A stretch of 64,000 bases of DNA from Streptomyces antioxidans. GTDB lineage: Bacteria; Actinomycetota; Actinomycetes; Streptomycetales; Streptomycetaceae. This document shows, in pieces, positions 52,625-61,450 of the stretch. The stretch covers positions 1 to 64,000 of the forward strand of contig NZ_LAKD02000122.1 in assembly GCF_000968685.2 (NCBI RefSeq), written 5' to 3'. Position 1 is the stretch's first letter; each line of letters begins with the position of its first letter. The position numbers and the translations under genes were made by a program. The notes beneath the pieces are model-generated. The model was given only the letters and a program-made list of their open reading frames with translations, searched no databases and had not been told where the DNA came from.

Positions 52625-54648
52625 GACCCTGGATGTGCCCGGCCACTCCGATGACGCGCGCCGATGCCTCGCCCGTGACGAGCGAACGGGCCGCACCGTC
52701 GTCCTGACGCTGCCGCCCGTGGCGTGGGTCGACGACGCCGGATACCGGGTGCGGTTCCGGGCCGAGGCCGAGAATCCCGTCGGCTGCGTGCCCCTTGGGC
52801 GGCTCCGGTCGTTGACGTCGCACCGCCCGACGCGGAGCTCCCCTGGGTCGCCCACGACTGCTTCCCCGCCCTGACGTGCTCGCGGCGCAGACTGAGGGCG
52901 GGTGGCCGTGGATCGCCACGGAGTTCCTCGCGGGGCCCACGCTCGACCAGGCCGTGGAGCGGTACGGCGCCCTGGAGGAGCCCGCCGTAAGGGCGTTGGG
53001 AGCCGCGCTCGTCCGTACGCTCCACGACATCCACGGTGCCGGGCTGGTCCACCGCGACCTCAAACCGTCCAACATCGTGCTGACCTCCCGTGGCCCCAGG
53101 GTCATCGACTTCGGGATCGCGCGGCCCGAGCACGGGCTGACGCTGACCACCACCGGGCAGACCGTCGCCACCCCCGGCTACGCCCCGCCCGAGCAGGCCC
53201 TGGGGCAGCGGGCCGGACCCGCGGGCGATGTGTTCTCCCTCGGAGTGGTCCTGGCCTACGCCGTGGGCGGACGGCCGGTCTACGAGGGCGGCCATGTGGC
53301 CGCCGTGCAGTACCAGGTGGTGCACGGCGAGCCGGAGTTGGGCGCGGTCCCCGGGGCGCTGCGGCCCCTGATCGAGCCCTGTCTGGCCAAGGACCCCGGG
53401 GCCCGGCCCGGCCTCGACCGGATCGGCCGGGCGCTGGCGCCGCCCCGGGGCGCGGACCGGTTCTGGAGGAGCGGGCCGCTCGCGCAGGACATCGCGCGGC
53501 GCGAGGCGGACGCCCGGCGCATGGCCGCCCTGCCCGGCGACCGGCCGGGCCCCTCCAGGCGGCGGCTCATCGGCACGCTCGCCGCGGGCGGCGCCGTGCT
53601 CGCGGCGGGTGGCGGAGGCGTCGCGTGGTGGCTGCTGCGCGGTGACGAGGCGGAGGCGGGTGGGGAGCCGTGGGAGGCCGAGCCGCTGGCCCACTGCGAC
53701 GGGGGGACGGCCCGGTCGCCCCTGTGGGGCCCTGTGAGCCTCGGATACATCGGCGCCGCCGATGCGCTGACGCCGGCCCCGCTTCCCGTACATGACGTCG
53801 TCGTGGCCCCGGCCGAGGGTGGCCGCCTGCGGGCCTACGCTGTCCGCACCGGCCGGGACCGGTGGACCTCCCGGGCAGCCGGACTGACCGGGCGCCTCCT
53901 AGCCGTATCCGATGACGCCGTCCTTACGGTCGACGGCAAGGGCGTGCTGTACGCGGTGCACGCACAGAGCGGCGAGGAGCGGTGGAAGGCACCGGCCGCG
54001 GACGCGGCGACGCTGCTCGCGGTGGATGACGAGGCCGTCTACGTCGTCACCCGTGGCGGTGAGTTGCGCGCCGTCGCGCTGACGTCTCATGCGCCCCTGT
54101 GGACGGTGCCCTCGCCGGTGAAGACCTCCGAGAAGAGTCCGACGGCGGCGGCCGCGGCCGACGGCCGTCTGGCGGTCTGCGGTGGAGATGGCCAGGTCGT
54201 CGCGCTCGACGCGGCCCGTGGGAAAACACTCTGGGGACCCGCACGGCACGGAACCACGGCCCTCGCGCCCGCCGTCGCCGGCGGCACCGTCTACCTGGGT
54301 GGCCCCTCCCTTACGGCGCTCACGCTCTCCACGGGCGGGAAGAAACGGGCCCAGCCCAGTGGCGGCGGGCGCGGCTGGAGCGCACCCGTCGTCGCGAAGG
54401 GCGTCGTCTACGCCGTGGACGCCACCGATCTCTCGGCACGCCGTACGGACGACGGAACGGACGCCTGGACGCTCACGTTCGCCTCCGAGGACAGCTCGCG
54501 GTACGCCCCCAACCCCACCCCCGCAAACCCCCCGCCAAGACGCTGGTACTCTGTGTGCTGGCCGTTTGCGTACGCGTCCCCGGAGGCTTTGGTCTCGGGA
54601 GACAGCGCCCAGCGGACCCCGCCTCCCGAGTCACGGAAGATCCCCTGA
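52625..54648 (+). pseudogene. Second Ser/Thr kinase plus PQQ propeller gene, 5' end degraded
   Basis: An open frame from 52876 encodes an active-looking kinase core (VHRDLKPSNIVLT, VIDFGIARPE, TPGYAPPEQ), a membrane helix (RRLIGTLAAGGAVLAAGGGGVAWWLL) and propeller blades (LRAYAVRTGRDRWTSRAAG, KGVLYAVHAQSGEERWKAP, GQVVALDAARGKTLWGP). The N-lobe lies in other frames: RTVVLTLPPVAWVDDAGYR (52635-52780), then VVDVAPPDAELPWVAHDCF (about 52805-52870), so there are at least two shifts. The glycine loop and first 25 or so residues are missing; the text starts right after the previous gene's stop. The 3' end runs without a stop into the rpsO leader, so the natural end may also be lost. If translated from 52876 it would be a kinase without a complete N-lobe. 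Confidence 0.62.
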
Positions 54649-54663
54649 GACAACGACCAGGGG
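54582..54663 (+). promoter_or_regulatory. Structured rpsO 5' leader
   Basis: Three helices can form upstream of rpsO. GGAGGC (54582-54587) pairs with GCCTCC (54621-54626). CTCGGGA (54594-54600) pairs with TCCCGAG (54624-54630). These two share bases 54624-54626 and exclude each other. CCCCTG (54642-54647) pairs with CAGGGG (54658-54663) 36 bases before the start codon. In other bacteria S15 represses its own translation through leader RNA; this arrangement suggests the same. A -10-like TACTCT lies at 54547-54552 without a good -35. Confidence 0.55.
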
Positions 54664-54699
54664 CACTCGGCGGCTGATGACGAAAGCAAGGAGTACCGA

Positions 54700-54987
54700 G
54701 TGTCGCTCGACGCCGCTACCAAGAAGCAGATCATGACCGATTTCGCCACCAAGGAGGGCGACACCGGCTCCCCCGAGGTCCAGGTCGCGCTGCTCACGCG
54801 CCGCATCTCCGACCTCACCGAGCACCTCAAGACCCACAAGCACGACCACCACTCCCGCCGGGGTCTGCTGCTCCTGGTCGGCCAGCGCCGCCGGCTGCTG
54901 CAGTACCTGGCGAAGAAGGACATCACGCGCTTCCGTGCGCTGGTCGAGCGCCTGGGCATCCGCCGGGGCGCGGCGGGCGCCAAGTAA
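54700..54987 (+). CDS. rpsO: 30S ribosomal protein S15
   Basis: The 95-residue protein is a complete S15: KKQIMTDFATKEGDTGSPEV, LTRRISDLTEHLKTHKHDHH, SRRGLLLLVGQRRRLLQYLA and a final helix ITRFRALVERLGIRR. S15 binds the central domain of 16S rRNA early in 30S assembly. GTG 54700 follows AAGGAG. Its terminator-like hairpin and the following long leader link it to pnp in the usual rpsO-pnp order. Confidence 0.97.
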   Translation: MSLDAATKKQIMTDFATKEGDTGSPEVQVALLTRRISDLTEHLKTHKHDHHSRRGLLLLVGQRRRLLQYLAKKDITRFRALVERLGIRRGAAGAK

Positions 54988-54998
54988 GACGCCGAGGA

Positions 54999-55029
54999 GG
55001 GAGCGGTTCCCGCGACGGGGGCCGCTCCC
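54999..55029 (+). terminator. rpsO terminator
   Basis: An 8-bp perfect stem (54999-55006 with 55022-55029), extended by GU and GC pairs to about 14 bp with a CGA loop, is followed by TTT. It starts 12 bases after the rpsO stop. Confidence 0.75.
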
Positions 55030-55100
55030 TTTGCCATACGCGGCTCGCCCTCGCGGCGCCGTACGGTTTCAGCCAATGGTGACCCGTACGGTTCTCGCAC

Positions 55101-55128
55101 CGGTACGTAGCGCTGTCGCTACGTACCG
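55101..55128. promoter_or_regulatory. 12-bp palindrome in the rpsO-pnp gap
   Basis: Arms 55101-55112 and 55117-55128 are perfect 12-bp complements around CTGT, 70 bases past the rpsO terminator. It is unusually AT-containing for a terminator here and could be an operator or an RNA stem. Confidence 0.5.
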
Positions 55129-55130
55129 TA

Positions 55131-55185
55131 GGGACCGGACTGCACAGCCGTCGTGATGACGGCCGAAGCTTTGTAGTCTGGTCCC
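55131..55185 (+). promoter_or_regulatory. Large rpsO-pnp intergenic hairpin, possible RNase III processing site
   Basis: Outer arms 55131-55144 and 55172-55185 pair over 14 bp with two GU pairs, enclosing an inner GCCGTC/GACGGC stem. Streptomyces rpsO-pnp transcripts are reported to carry an intergenic hairpin cut by RNase III, so this is the natural candidate. From here to the pnp start (55394) the DNA has no gene; one more short stem, CCGGAA/TTCCGG, lies near 55266-55285. Confidence 0.6.
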
Positions 55186-55394
55186 AACAACGCCATAACG
55201 AACGAGGAGGAGCGCCTCATTCCCGCCTCACCGGCGCCACAGGAGCCGGTCCTCGGTAGTGGCCCCCGGAACTGGCAATTCCGGTGGCTTCGATCGAAGA
55301 CCGGCCCGGCTCGCCGGCCCGTAAGGCACGGGGCGCTGCTCCACCACCGTCCACCGTCACACGGACGAGGGACGCAGAAGAGGAGATTTCCCTG

Positions 55395-57638
55395 GTGGAG
55401 AACGAGACCCACTACGCCGAAGCGGTCATCGACAACGGCACCTTCGGCACCCGTACCATCCGTTTCGAGACGGGCCGCCTGGCCCGTCAGGCCGCCGGTT
55501 CTGCCGTGGCCTACCTGGACGACGACACCATGGTGCTGTCGGCGACCACCGTTTCCAAGAACCCCAAGGACCAGCTCGACTTCTTCCCGCTCACGGTCGA
55601 CGTCGAGGAGCGGATGTACGCGGCGGGGCGCATCCCCGGCTCGTTCTTCCGCCGTGAGGGCCGCCCCTCCGAGGACGCGATCCTCACCTGCCGTCTGATC
55701 GACCGGCCGCTGCGCCCGTCCTTCAAGAAGGGCCTGCGCAACGAGATCCAGGTCGTCGAGACGATCATGGCGCTCAACCCCGACCACCTCTACGACGTGG
55801 TCGCGATCAACGCCGCCTCCTGCTCCACCCAGCTGGCCGGGCTGCCCTTCTCCGGCCCCATCGGCGGCACCCGTGTCGCCCTGATCCGGGGCCAGTGGGT
55901 GGCCTTCCCGACCCACTCCGAGCTGGAGGAGGCCGTCTTCGACATGGTCGTCGCCGGCCGGGTGCTCGAGGACGGCGATGTCGCGATCATGATGGTCGAG
56001 GCCGAGGCCACCGACAAGACCATCCAGCTGGTCAAGGACGGCGCCGAGGCTCCCACCGAGGAGATCGTCGCGGCCGGCCTCGAGGCGTCGAAGCCCTTCA
56101 TCAAGGTCCTGTGCAAGGCGCAGGCCGACCTCGCCGCCAAGTCCGCCAAGCCGACGGCCGAGTTCCCGATCTTCCTCGACTTCCAGGACGACGTCCTGGA
56201 GGCGCTGACCGCCGCCGTCCGCGACGAGCTGGCCCAGGCGCTCACCATCGCGGGCAAGCAGGAGCGCGAGACCGAGCTGGACCGGGTCAAGGGCGTGGCC
56301 GCGGAGAAGCTGCTGCCGCAGTTCGAGGGGCGCGAGAAGGAGATCTCGGCGGCGTACCGCGCGCTGACCAAGACGGTGGTGCGCGAGCGCGTCATCAAGG
56401 AGAAGAAGCGCATCGACGGCCGCGGCGTCACGGACATCCGTACGCTCGCCGCCGAGGTCGAGGCGATTCCGCGGGTCCACGGCTCGGCGCTGTTCGAGCG
56501 CGGCGAGACCCAGATCCTGGGCGTCACCACGCTGAACATGCTCCGCATGGAGCAGCAGCTGGACACGCTCGCGCCCGAGACCCGCAAGCGCTACATGCAC
56601 AACTACAACTTCCCGCCGTACTCCACCGGTGAGACCGGCCGCGTCGGCTCCCCCAAGCGCCGCGAGATCGGCCACGGCGCCCTGGCCGAGCGGGCGCTGC
56701 TGCCGGTGCTGCCGACCCGCGAGGAGTTCCCGTACGCCATCCGTCAGGTCTCCGAGGCGCTCGGCTCCAACGGCTCGACCTCCATGGGGTCGGTCTGCGC
56801 CTCCACGATGTCGCTGCTCAACGCCGGTGTGCCGCTGAAGGCCCCGGTCGCGGGCATCGCCATGGGCCTGATCTCCCAGGAGATCGACGGCGAGACCCAC
56901 TACGTCACCCTCACCGACATCCTCGGTGCGGAGGACGCGTTCGGCGACATGGACTTCAAGGTCGCCGGCACCAAGCAGTTCGTCACCGCGCTGCAGCTGG
57001 ACACCAAGCTGGACGGCATTCCGGCGTCCGTGCTGGCCGCGGCCCTCAAGCAGGCCCGCGACGCCCGGCTGCACATCCTCGATGTGATGAACGAGGCCAT
57101 CGACGTCCCGGACGAGATGTCCCCCAACGCGCCGCGGATCATCACCGTGAAGATCCCGGTCGACAAGATCGGTGAGGTCATCGGCCCCAAGGGCAAGATG
57201 ATCAACCAGATCCAGGAGGACACCGGCGCCGACATCACCATCGAGGACGACGGCACCATCTACATCGGTGCCTCCGACGGCCCGGCCGCCGAGGCCGCCC
57301 GCGCGACCATCAACGGCATCGCCAACCCGACCATGCCGGAGGTCGGCGAGCGCTACCTGGGCACGGTCGTGAAGACCACCACCTTCGGTGCGTTCGTCTC
57401 CCTGCTCCCGGGCAAGGACGGCCTGCTGCACATCTCGCAGATCCGCAAGCTCGCCGGCGGCAAGCGCGTGGAGAACGTCGAGGACGTGCTGAAGGTCGGC
57501 GCCAAGGTCCAGGTCGAGATCGCCGAGATCGACCAGCGCGGCAAGCTCTCCCTCATCCCGGTCCTCGAGGACGAGGAGGGCGGGGACGCGGACGAGGCCG
57601 GTGCCGAGGCCCAGACGAAGGACGAAGCCACCAAGTGA
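55395..57638 (+). CDS. pnp: Polynucleotide phosphorylase
   Basis: PNPase degrades RNA phosphorolytically and, in Streptomyces, also adds 3' tails. The 747-residue protein has two RNase PH domains (FGTRTIRFETGRLARQAAGS; RVHGSALFERGETQILGVTT), the helical linker, a KH domain (IGEVIGPKGKMINQIQEDTG) and an S1 domain (VGERYLGTVVKTTTFGAFVS). Active-site text GAEDAFGDMDFKVAG is intact. The family starts with MENETHYAEAVID, which fixes the GTG at 55395 after AGGAGA; the frame is open back to 55284 but that part is not conserved. The stop overlaps the next start (GTGA). Confidence 0.97.
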   Translation: MENETHYAEAVIDNGTFGTRTIRFETGRLARQAAGSAVAYLDDDTMVLSATTVSKNPKDQLDFFPLTVDVEERMYAAGRIPGSFFRREGRPSEDAILTCRLIDRPLRPSFKKGLRNEIQVVETIMALNPDHLYDVVAINAASCSTQLAGLPFSGPIGGTRVALIRGQWVAFPTHSELEEAVFDMVVAGRVLEDGDVAIMMVEAEATDKTIQLVKDGAEAPTEEIVAAGLEASKPFIKVLCKAQADLAAKSAKPTAEFPIFLDFQDDVLEALTAAVRDELAQALTIAGKQERETELDRVKGVAAEKLLPQFEGREKEISAAYRALTKTVVRERVIKEKKRIDGRGVTDIRTLAAEVEAIPRVHGSALFERGETQILGVTTLNMLRMEQQLDTLAPETRKRYMHNYNFPPYSTGETGRVGSPKRREIGHGALAERALLPVLPTREEFPYAIRQVSEALGSNGSTSMGSVCASTMSLLNAGVPLKAPVAGIAMGLISQEIDGETHYVTLTDILGAEDAFGDMDFKVAGTKQFVTALQLDTKLDGIPASVLAAALKQARDARLHILDVMNEAIDVPDEMSPNAPRIITVKIPVDKIGEVIGPKGKMINQIQEDTGADITIEDDGTIYIGASDGPAAEAARATINGIANPTMPEVGERYLGTVVKTTTFGAFVSLLPGKDGLLHISQIRKLAGGKRVENVEDVLKVGAKVQVEIAEIDQRGKLSLIPVLEDEEGGDADEAGAEAQTKDEATK

Positions 57639-59014
57639 CGTCCCGCGACGACGGCACGACGGCCCGCACCTCCTCGGAGGCGCGGGCCGTCGCCCGTACC
57701 CAAACGCTTCTCGAGGGCGAGAACGGCATCGGCACGGTCCGCAGGACGACCCTCCCCGGGGGCTTGCGCGTCGTCACCGAGACCCTTCCCTCGGTGCGCT
57801 CGGCCACCTTCGGCATCTGGGCGCACGTCGGCTCGCGCGACGAGACCCGTACGCTCGGCGGAGCCACCCACTATCTGGAGCATCTGCTCTTCAAGGGCAC
57901 CCGGCGGCGCAGCGCGCTGGACATCTCCGCGGCCATCGACGCGGTCGGCGGCGAGATGAACGCGTTCACCGCCAAGGAGTACACCTGCTACTACGCGCGG
58001 GTGCTCGACACCGATCTGCCGCTGGCCATCGACGTCGTCTGCGACATGCTGACCGGCTCGGTGATCAACGCGGCGGACGTGGACGCGGAGCGCGGTGTCG
58101 TCCTCGAAGAGATCGCGATGACCGAGGACGACCCGGGCGACTGTGTGCACGACCTGTTCGCCCACACCATGCTCGGCGACACCCCGCTCGGCCGCCCGGT
58201 CCTGGGCACCGTCGACACCGTCAACGCCCTGGGCCGCGACCAGATCGCCCGCTTCTACCGGAAGCACTACGACCCCACCCACCTGGTCGTCGCCGCCGCG
58301 GGCAATGTGGACCACGACGACGTCGTACGCCAGGTGCACGCCGCGTTCGACCGGGCGGGCGCCCTGTCCCGCGACGACGCGGCCCCGGTCACCCCGCGCG
58401 CGGGCACCCGTGCGATCCGTACGGCGGGCAAGGTCGGGCTGCTGAACCGCAAGACCGAGCAGGCTCATGTCATCCTCGGCATGCCCGGCATCCCGCGCAC
58501 CGACGACCGCCGCTGGGCGCTCGGGGTGCTCAACACCGCGCTCGGCGGCGGGATGAGCTCCCGGCTCTTCCAGGAGGTCAGGGAGAAGCGCGGGCTCGCC
58601 TACAGCGTCTATTCGTACACCTCCAGCTTCGCCGACTGCGGGCTCTTCGGCGTCTACGCGGGCTGTCGCCCGAACCAGGTGCACGACGTCCTCAAGATCT
58701 GCCGTGATGAGCTCGTCCAGGTCGCGGAGAACGGTCTGAGCGACGAGGAGCTGCGGCGCGCCGTCGGCCAGCTCTCCGGCTCCACCGTGCTGGGCCTGGA
58801 GGACACCGGTGCGCTGATGAACCGGATCGGCAAGAGCGAGCTGTGCTGGGGCGAGCAGATGTCGGTGGACGACATGCTCGAGCGGATCGCGGAGGTCACC
58901 CCGGACGAGGTACGCGAGGTGGCGCGCGATGTACTGGGACGGCGTCCTTCGCTGTCCGTCATCGGCCCGCTGAAGGACAAGCAGGCGGCGCGCCTCGACG
59001 AGGCCGTCGCCTAG
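57635..59014 (+). CDS. M16 family zinc metallopeptidase
   Basis: The 459-residue protein is a one-chain M16B peptidase of the mitochondrial processing peptidase/PqqF type. The inverted zinc motif HYLEH is near residues 79-83, with the downstream Glu in AERGVVLEEIAM. The second, non-catalytic half includes GMSSRLFQEVREKRGLAYS. Length is normal. It is located right after pnp in many actinobacteria and overlaps its stop by 4 bases, so the two are translationally coupled. Substrate unknown; there is no signal peptide. Confidence 0.93.
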   Translation: MTSRDDGTTARTSSEARAVARTQTLLEGENGIGTVRRTTLPGGLRVVTETLPSVRSATFGIWAHVGSRDETRTLGGATHYLEHLLFKGTRRRSALDISAAIDAVGGEMNAFTAKEYTCYYARVLDTDLPLAIDVVCDMLTGSVINAADVDAERGVVLEEIAMTEDDPGDCVHDLFAHTMLGDTPLGRPVLGTVDTVNALGRDQIARFYRKHYDPTHLVVAAAGNVDHDDVVRQVHAAFDRAGALSRDDAAPVTPRAGTRAIRTAGKVGLLNRKTEQAHVILGMPGIPRTDDRRWALGVLNTALGGGMSSRLFQEVREKRGLAYSVYSYTSSFADCGLFGVYAGCRPNQVHDVLKICRDELVQVAENGLSDEELRRAVGQLSGSTVLGLEDTGALMNRIGKSELCWGEQMSVDDMLERIAEVTPDEVREVARDVLGRRPSLSVIGPLKDKQAARLDEAVA

Positions 59015-59105
59015 CCGGTCAGTCCGTTCAGCCGGTCAGTCGGCCCGGCCCGTCTGCCGGCTCAGCCCGTGTCTCGGTTCAGTCCGTGTCAGAGCCTCCC
59101 GGATC
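59015..59105 (+). repeat. Imperfect tandem repeats upstream of dapB
   Basis: Four or five related units of about 18-25 bases built on CGGTCAGTCCG or CGGTTCAGTCCGTGT fill the gap between the M16 gene and dapB. Units are not identical. Confidence 0.5.
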
Positions 59106-59121
59106 GAAGGAAACAGGATCG

Positions 59122-59874
59122 ATGAGCAAGCTGCGTGTGGCCGTCCTCGGTGCCAAGGGCCGGATCGGCTCCGAGGCCGTACGAGCCGTGGAGGCCGCCG
59201 AGGACCTGGAGCTGGTCGCCGCACTGGGGCGGGGCGACCAGCTCGAGACCCTGGTCGAGACGGGCGCCGAGGTGGCGGTCGAGCTGACCGAACCGGCCTC
59301 GGTGATGGACAACCTCGAGTTCTGCGTCCGCCACGGCATCCACGGCGTCGTCGGCACCACCGGCTGGACGGACGAGCGCCTGGCGCTGCTGCGCGGCTGG
59401 CTCGACGCCTCGCCGGCCACCGGTGTGCTCATCGCGCCGAACTTCTCCATCGGTGCCGTGCTGACCATGCGGTTCGCCCGCCAGGCCGCCAGGTTCTTTG
59501 AATCGGTCGAGGTCATCGAGTTGCACCACCCCAACAAGGTGGACGCCCCCTCCGGCACGGCCGCGCGCACCGCACAGTTGATCGCCGAGGCCCGGCGGGA
59601 CGCCGGCTGCGCCCCGCAGCCGGACGCCACCGCCACGGCGCTCGACGGGGCGCGGGGTGCGGACGTGGACGGGGTGCCGGTGCACTCGGTAAGGCTGCGC
59701 GGGCTCCTGGCCCATCAGGAGGTCCTGCTGGGCGGCGAGGGCGAGACGCTCACCATCCGCCATGACTCCACCCACCACAGCAGCTTTATGCCCGGCATCC
59801 TGCTCGGCGTCCGCCGTGTGGTGGCCACCCCCGGCCTGACCTTCGGCCTGGAACACTTCCTCGATCTGGACTGA
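59122..59874 (+). CDS. dapB: 4-hydroxy-tetrahydrodipicolinate reductase
   Basis: DapB reduces the DapA product with NAD(P)H in lysine and diaminopimelate synthesis. The 250-residue protein has the Rossmann start VAVLGAKGRIGSEAV, GVVGTTGWTDE, APNFSIGAVLTM and the signature ELHHPNKVDAPSGTA with the catalytic His and Lys. ATG 59122 follows GAAGGAAACAGG. dapA lies 2.5 kb downstream on the same strand. Confidence 0.97.
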   Translation: MSKLRVAVLGAKGRIGSEAVRAVEAAEDLELVAALGRGDQLETLVETGAEVAVELTEPASVMDNLEFCVRHGIHGVVGTTGWTDERLALLRGWLDASPATGVLIAPNFSIGAVLTMRFARQAARFFESVEVIELHHPNKVDAPSGTAARTAQLIAEARRDAGCAPQPDATATALDGARGADVDGVPVHSVRLRGLLAHQEVLLGGEGETLTIRHDSTHHSSFMPGILLGVRRVVATPGLTFGLEHFLDLD

Positions 59875-59884
59875 GGGCACAGCG

Positions 59885-60346
59885 GTGCGCGCAAAGATCA
59901 CATACTTCGTTCTCGCGGCCGTCCTGGTCGTCTACTTCGTGCTGGTCGGCGACCGCGGGGTACTGCTGATCAGGGAGGGCACTCCGGTCACCGTCGTCTT
60001 CGGTGTGGCGGTGCTGGTGATGCCCCTCATCGGTGTCTGGTTCCTGTGGCAGACCACGCAGTTCGCGCGGAGCGCGGACCGGCTGGCCCGGGAGCTGGAG
60101 GCGGAGGGCGGCCTCCCGGTCGACGAGCTGGTGCGGACGCCCGGCGGGCGGATCGACCGGGACTCGGCGGACGCCGTCTTCGCCAGGCGCCGGGCCGAGA
60201 CCGAGGAGTCGCCGGACGACTGGCGGTCCTGGTTCCGGCTCGCCGTGGCGTACCACGACGCCCGGGACACCGCGCGCGCCCGTAAGGCGATGCAGCGCGC
60301 CATCGCGCTGCACGACGGCAAGCCGGTGCGGACGGCGGGGGGCTGA
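59885..60346 (+). CDS. Small membrane protein with TPR-like C-terminus
   Basis: The 153-residue protein has two membrane helices (TYFVLAAVLVVYFVLVG; VVFGVAVLVMPLIGVWFLW) and a soluble helical tail with WRSWFRLAVAYHDARDTARARKAMQRAI, which looks like one TPR-like repeat. No function is known to me. GTG 59885 starts 10 bases after dapB, so it is probably co-transcribed. Confidence 0.8.
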   Translation: MRAKITYFVLAAVLVVYFVLVGDRGVLLIREGTPVTVVFGVAVLVMPLIGVWFLWQTTQFARSADRLARELEAEGGLPVDELVRTPGGRIDRDSADAVFARRRAETEESPDDWRSWFRLAVAYHDARDTARARKAMQRAIALHDGKPVRTAGG

Positions 60347-60411
60347 CCCCGGGCCGCCCGCGGCGGCCGTACGGCTCAGCGGTGGGCGATGGCTCGGCGG
60401 CGAGCGGTGGC

Positions 60412-60963
60412 TCAGCGGTGGGCGGCGGCCCAGCCCTCGATCGCGTCGGCAGCCCTCTCGAAGCTCTCCGGCTGGCCCAGGAAGTCCGCGTCATGGCTGG
60501 TGATCAGGGCGTTCGGCGCTCCGCCGCGCACGGGCTGGAGCAGCAGCGCCTGTCCCTGGACGGTACGCGGAAGGCCCAGCCACCGGACGGGCTGCTGGGC
60601 CGTGCGTATCGCGGCGACGTCCTGCCAGCGCACGGTGGTGCTGCGCAGGAGGCCGACCCGGCGCAGCCCCAGGGCGCTCACCGCGACACCGCTGCGTACC
60701 AGCCTTACGGCTGTCACGATCATCAGCACCGCGACGCCGACGCAGACGCCCGCCGCGGGCAGTGATCCCGCCAACGCGATGATCATGGCGGAGAAGAGGA
60801 CGTACGAGGCGAGCAGCAGCAGAAGAGCGGCGCCCCCGACCCTCCAGGGCCCGGGCCGGTAGGGACGGCGCCAGCGGTCCGGGTCCTCATGGCCGAGCGG
60901 ATCCGCTCCGGCCGCCGCGTCGTCGTCACGGGCGCGGTCGGCGGTCAGGAAGGGCAGGGGCAC
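60412..60963 (-). CDS. PH-domain-like membrane protein
   Basis: The 183-residue protein has a basic N-terminus (RWRRPYRPGPWRVGG), two membrane helices (ALLLLLASYVLFSAMIIALAG; AGVCVGVAVLMIVTAVRLV) and a C-terminal region reading as a bacterial PH-like fold (VSALGLRRVGLLRSTTVRWQ, RTVQGQALLLQPV) with a last helix FERAADAIEGW. It is convergent with the previous gene. The GTG start lies at 60963. Role unknown. A 16-bp exact direct repeat (60373-60388 and 60409-60424) overlaps its 3' end. Confidence 0.75.
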   Translation of the reverse strand: MPLPFLTADRARDDDAAAGADPLGHEDPDRWRRPYRPGPWRVGGAALLLLLASYVLFSAMIIALAGSLPAAGVCVGVAVLMIVTAVRLVRSGVAVSALGLRRVGLLRSTTVRWQDVAAIRTAQQPVRWLGLPRTVQGQALLLQPVRGGAPNALITSHDADFLGQPESFERAADAIEGWAAAHR

Positions 60964-61028
60964 GGGAGGTCCTCACTCACACACATGTCCGGATGGGCCT
61001 GTGCTGGGTGAGGCTATCCCAGCTCCGG

Positions 61029-61271
61029 TCAGCGTCCGTCGGACGCCTCCGACTGCTGGATCTGGCGAGTGGGGTGCGACTGGCTGTCGAGGGCGGGTAT
61101 CCCGAACATCAACGAGCCGATGAACCCGGCGACGATCGTGAGCCCGATCAGGGTTCGGCCGGCGATCTGGGACGGTGTGGCGCGGGGGCGGGGCGGTGGG
61201 GTGACATTGCTGCGGAAACGGTCGGCTTCGGCGACGAAGGCGAACGGCACGGGCTCTCGCCGGCGGGACAT
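61029..61271 (-). CDS. Small single-pass membrane protein
   Basis: The 80-residue protein has a cytoplasmic, basic and Pro-rich start (PPPRPRATPSQIAG), one membrane helix (LIGLTIVAGFIGSLMFGI) and a short tail (DSQSHPTRQIQQSEASDG). The ATG has a strong AAGGAGAGCC upstream, which supports it as a real gene. It is divergent from thyX. Function unknown. Confidence 0.7.
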   Translation of the reverse strand: MSRRREPVPFAFVAEADRFRSNVTPPPRPRATPSQIAGRTLIGLTIVAGFIGSLMFGIPALDSQSHPTRQIQQSEASDGR

Positions 61272-61450
61272 GTGCGGGCTCTCCTTGGAACCTCGAACGT
61301 GAGTACTTCAATGTGTAGGACGTGTGAATGGGCGATTGGGTGCCCGGATCCAACGACTTCATTCAGAAATTTCGGCGGAGCGGGACTGTCGGTGGTGGCC
61401 CGTAAGCTGGGCGCCGCCCTGAGCGAAGCACCATGGAAGGACCCCGCACG

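Noticed and set aside
55119..57431. 770-codon frame antisense to pnp
   Set aside because: Mirror of a fully conserved enzyme gene.
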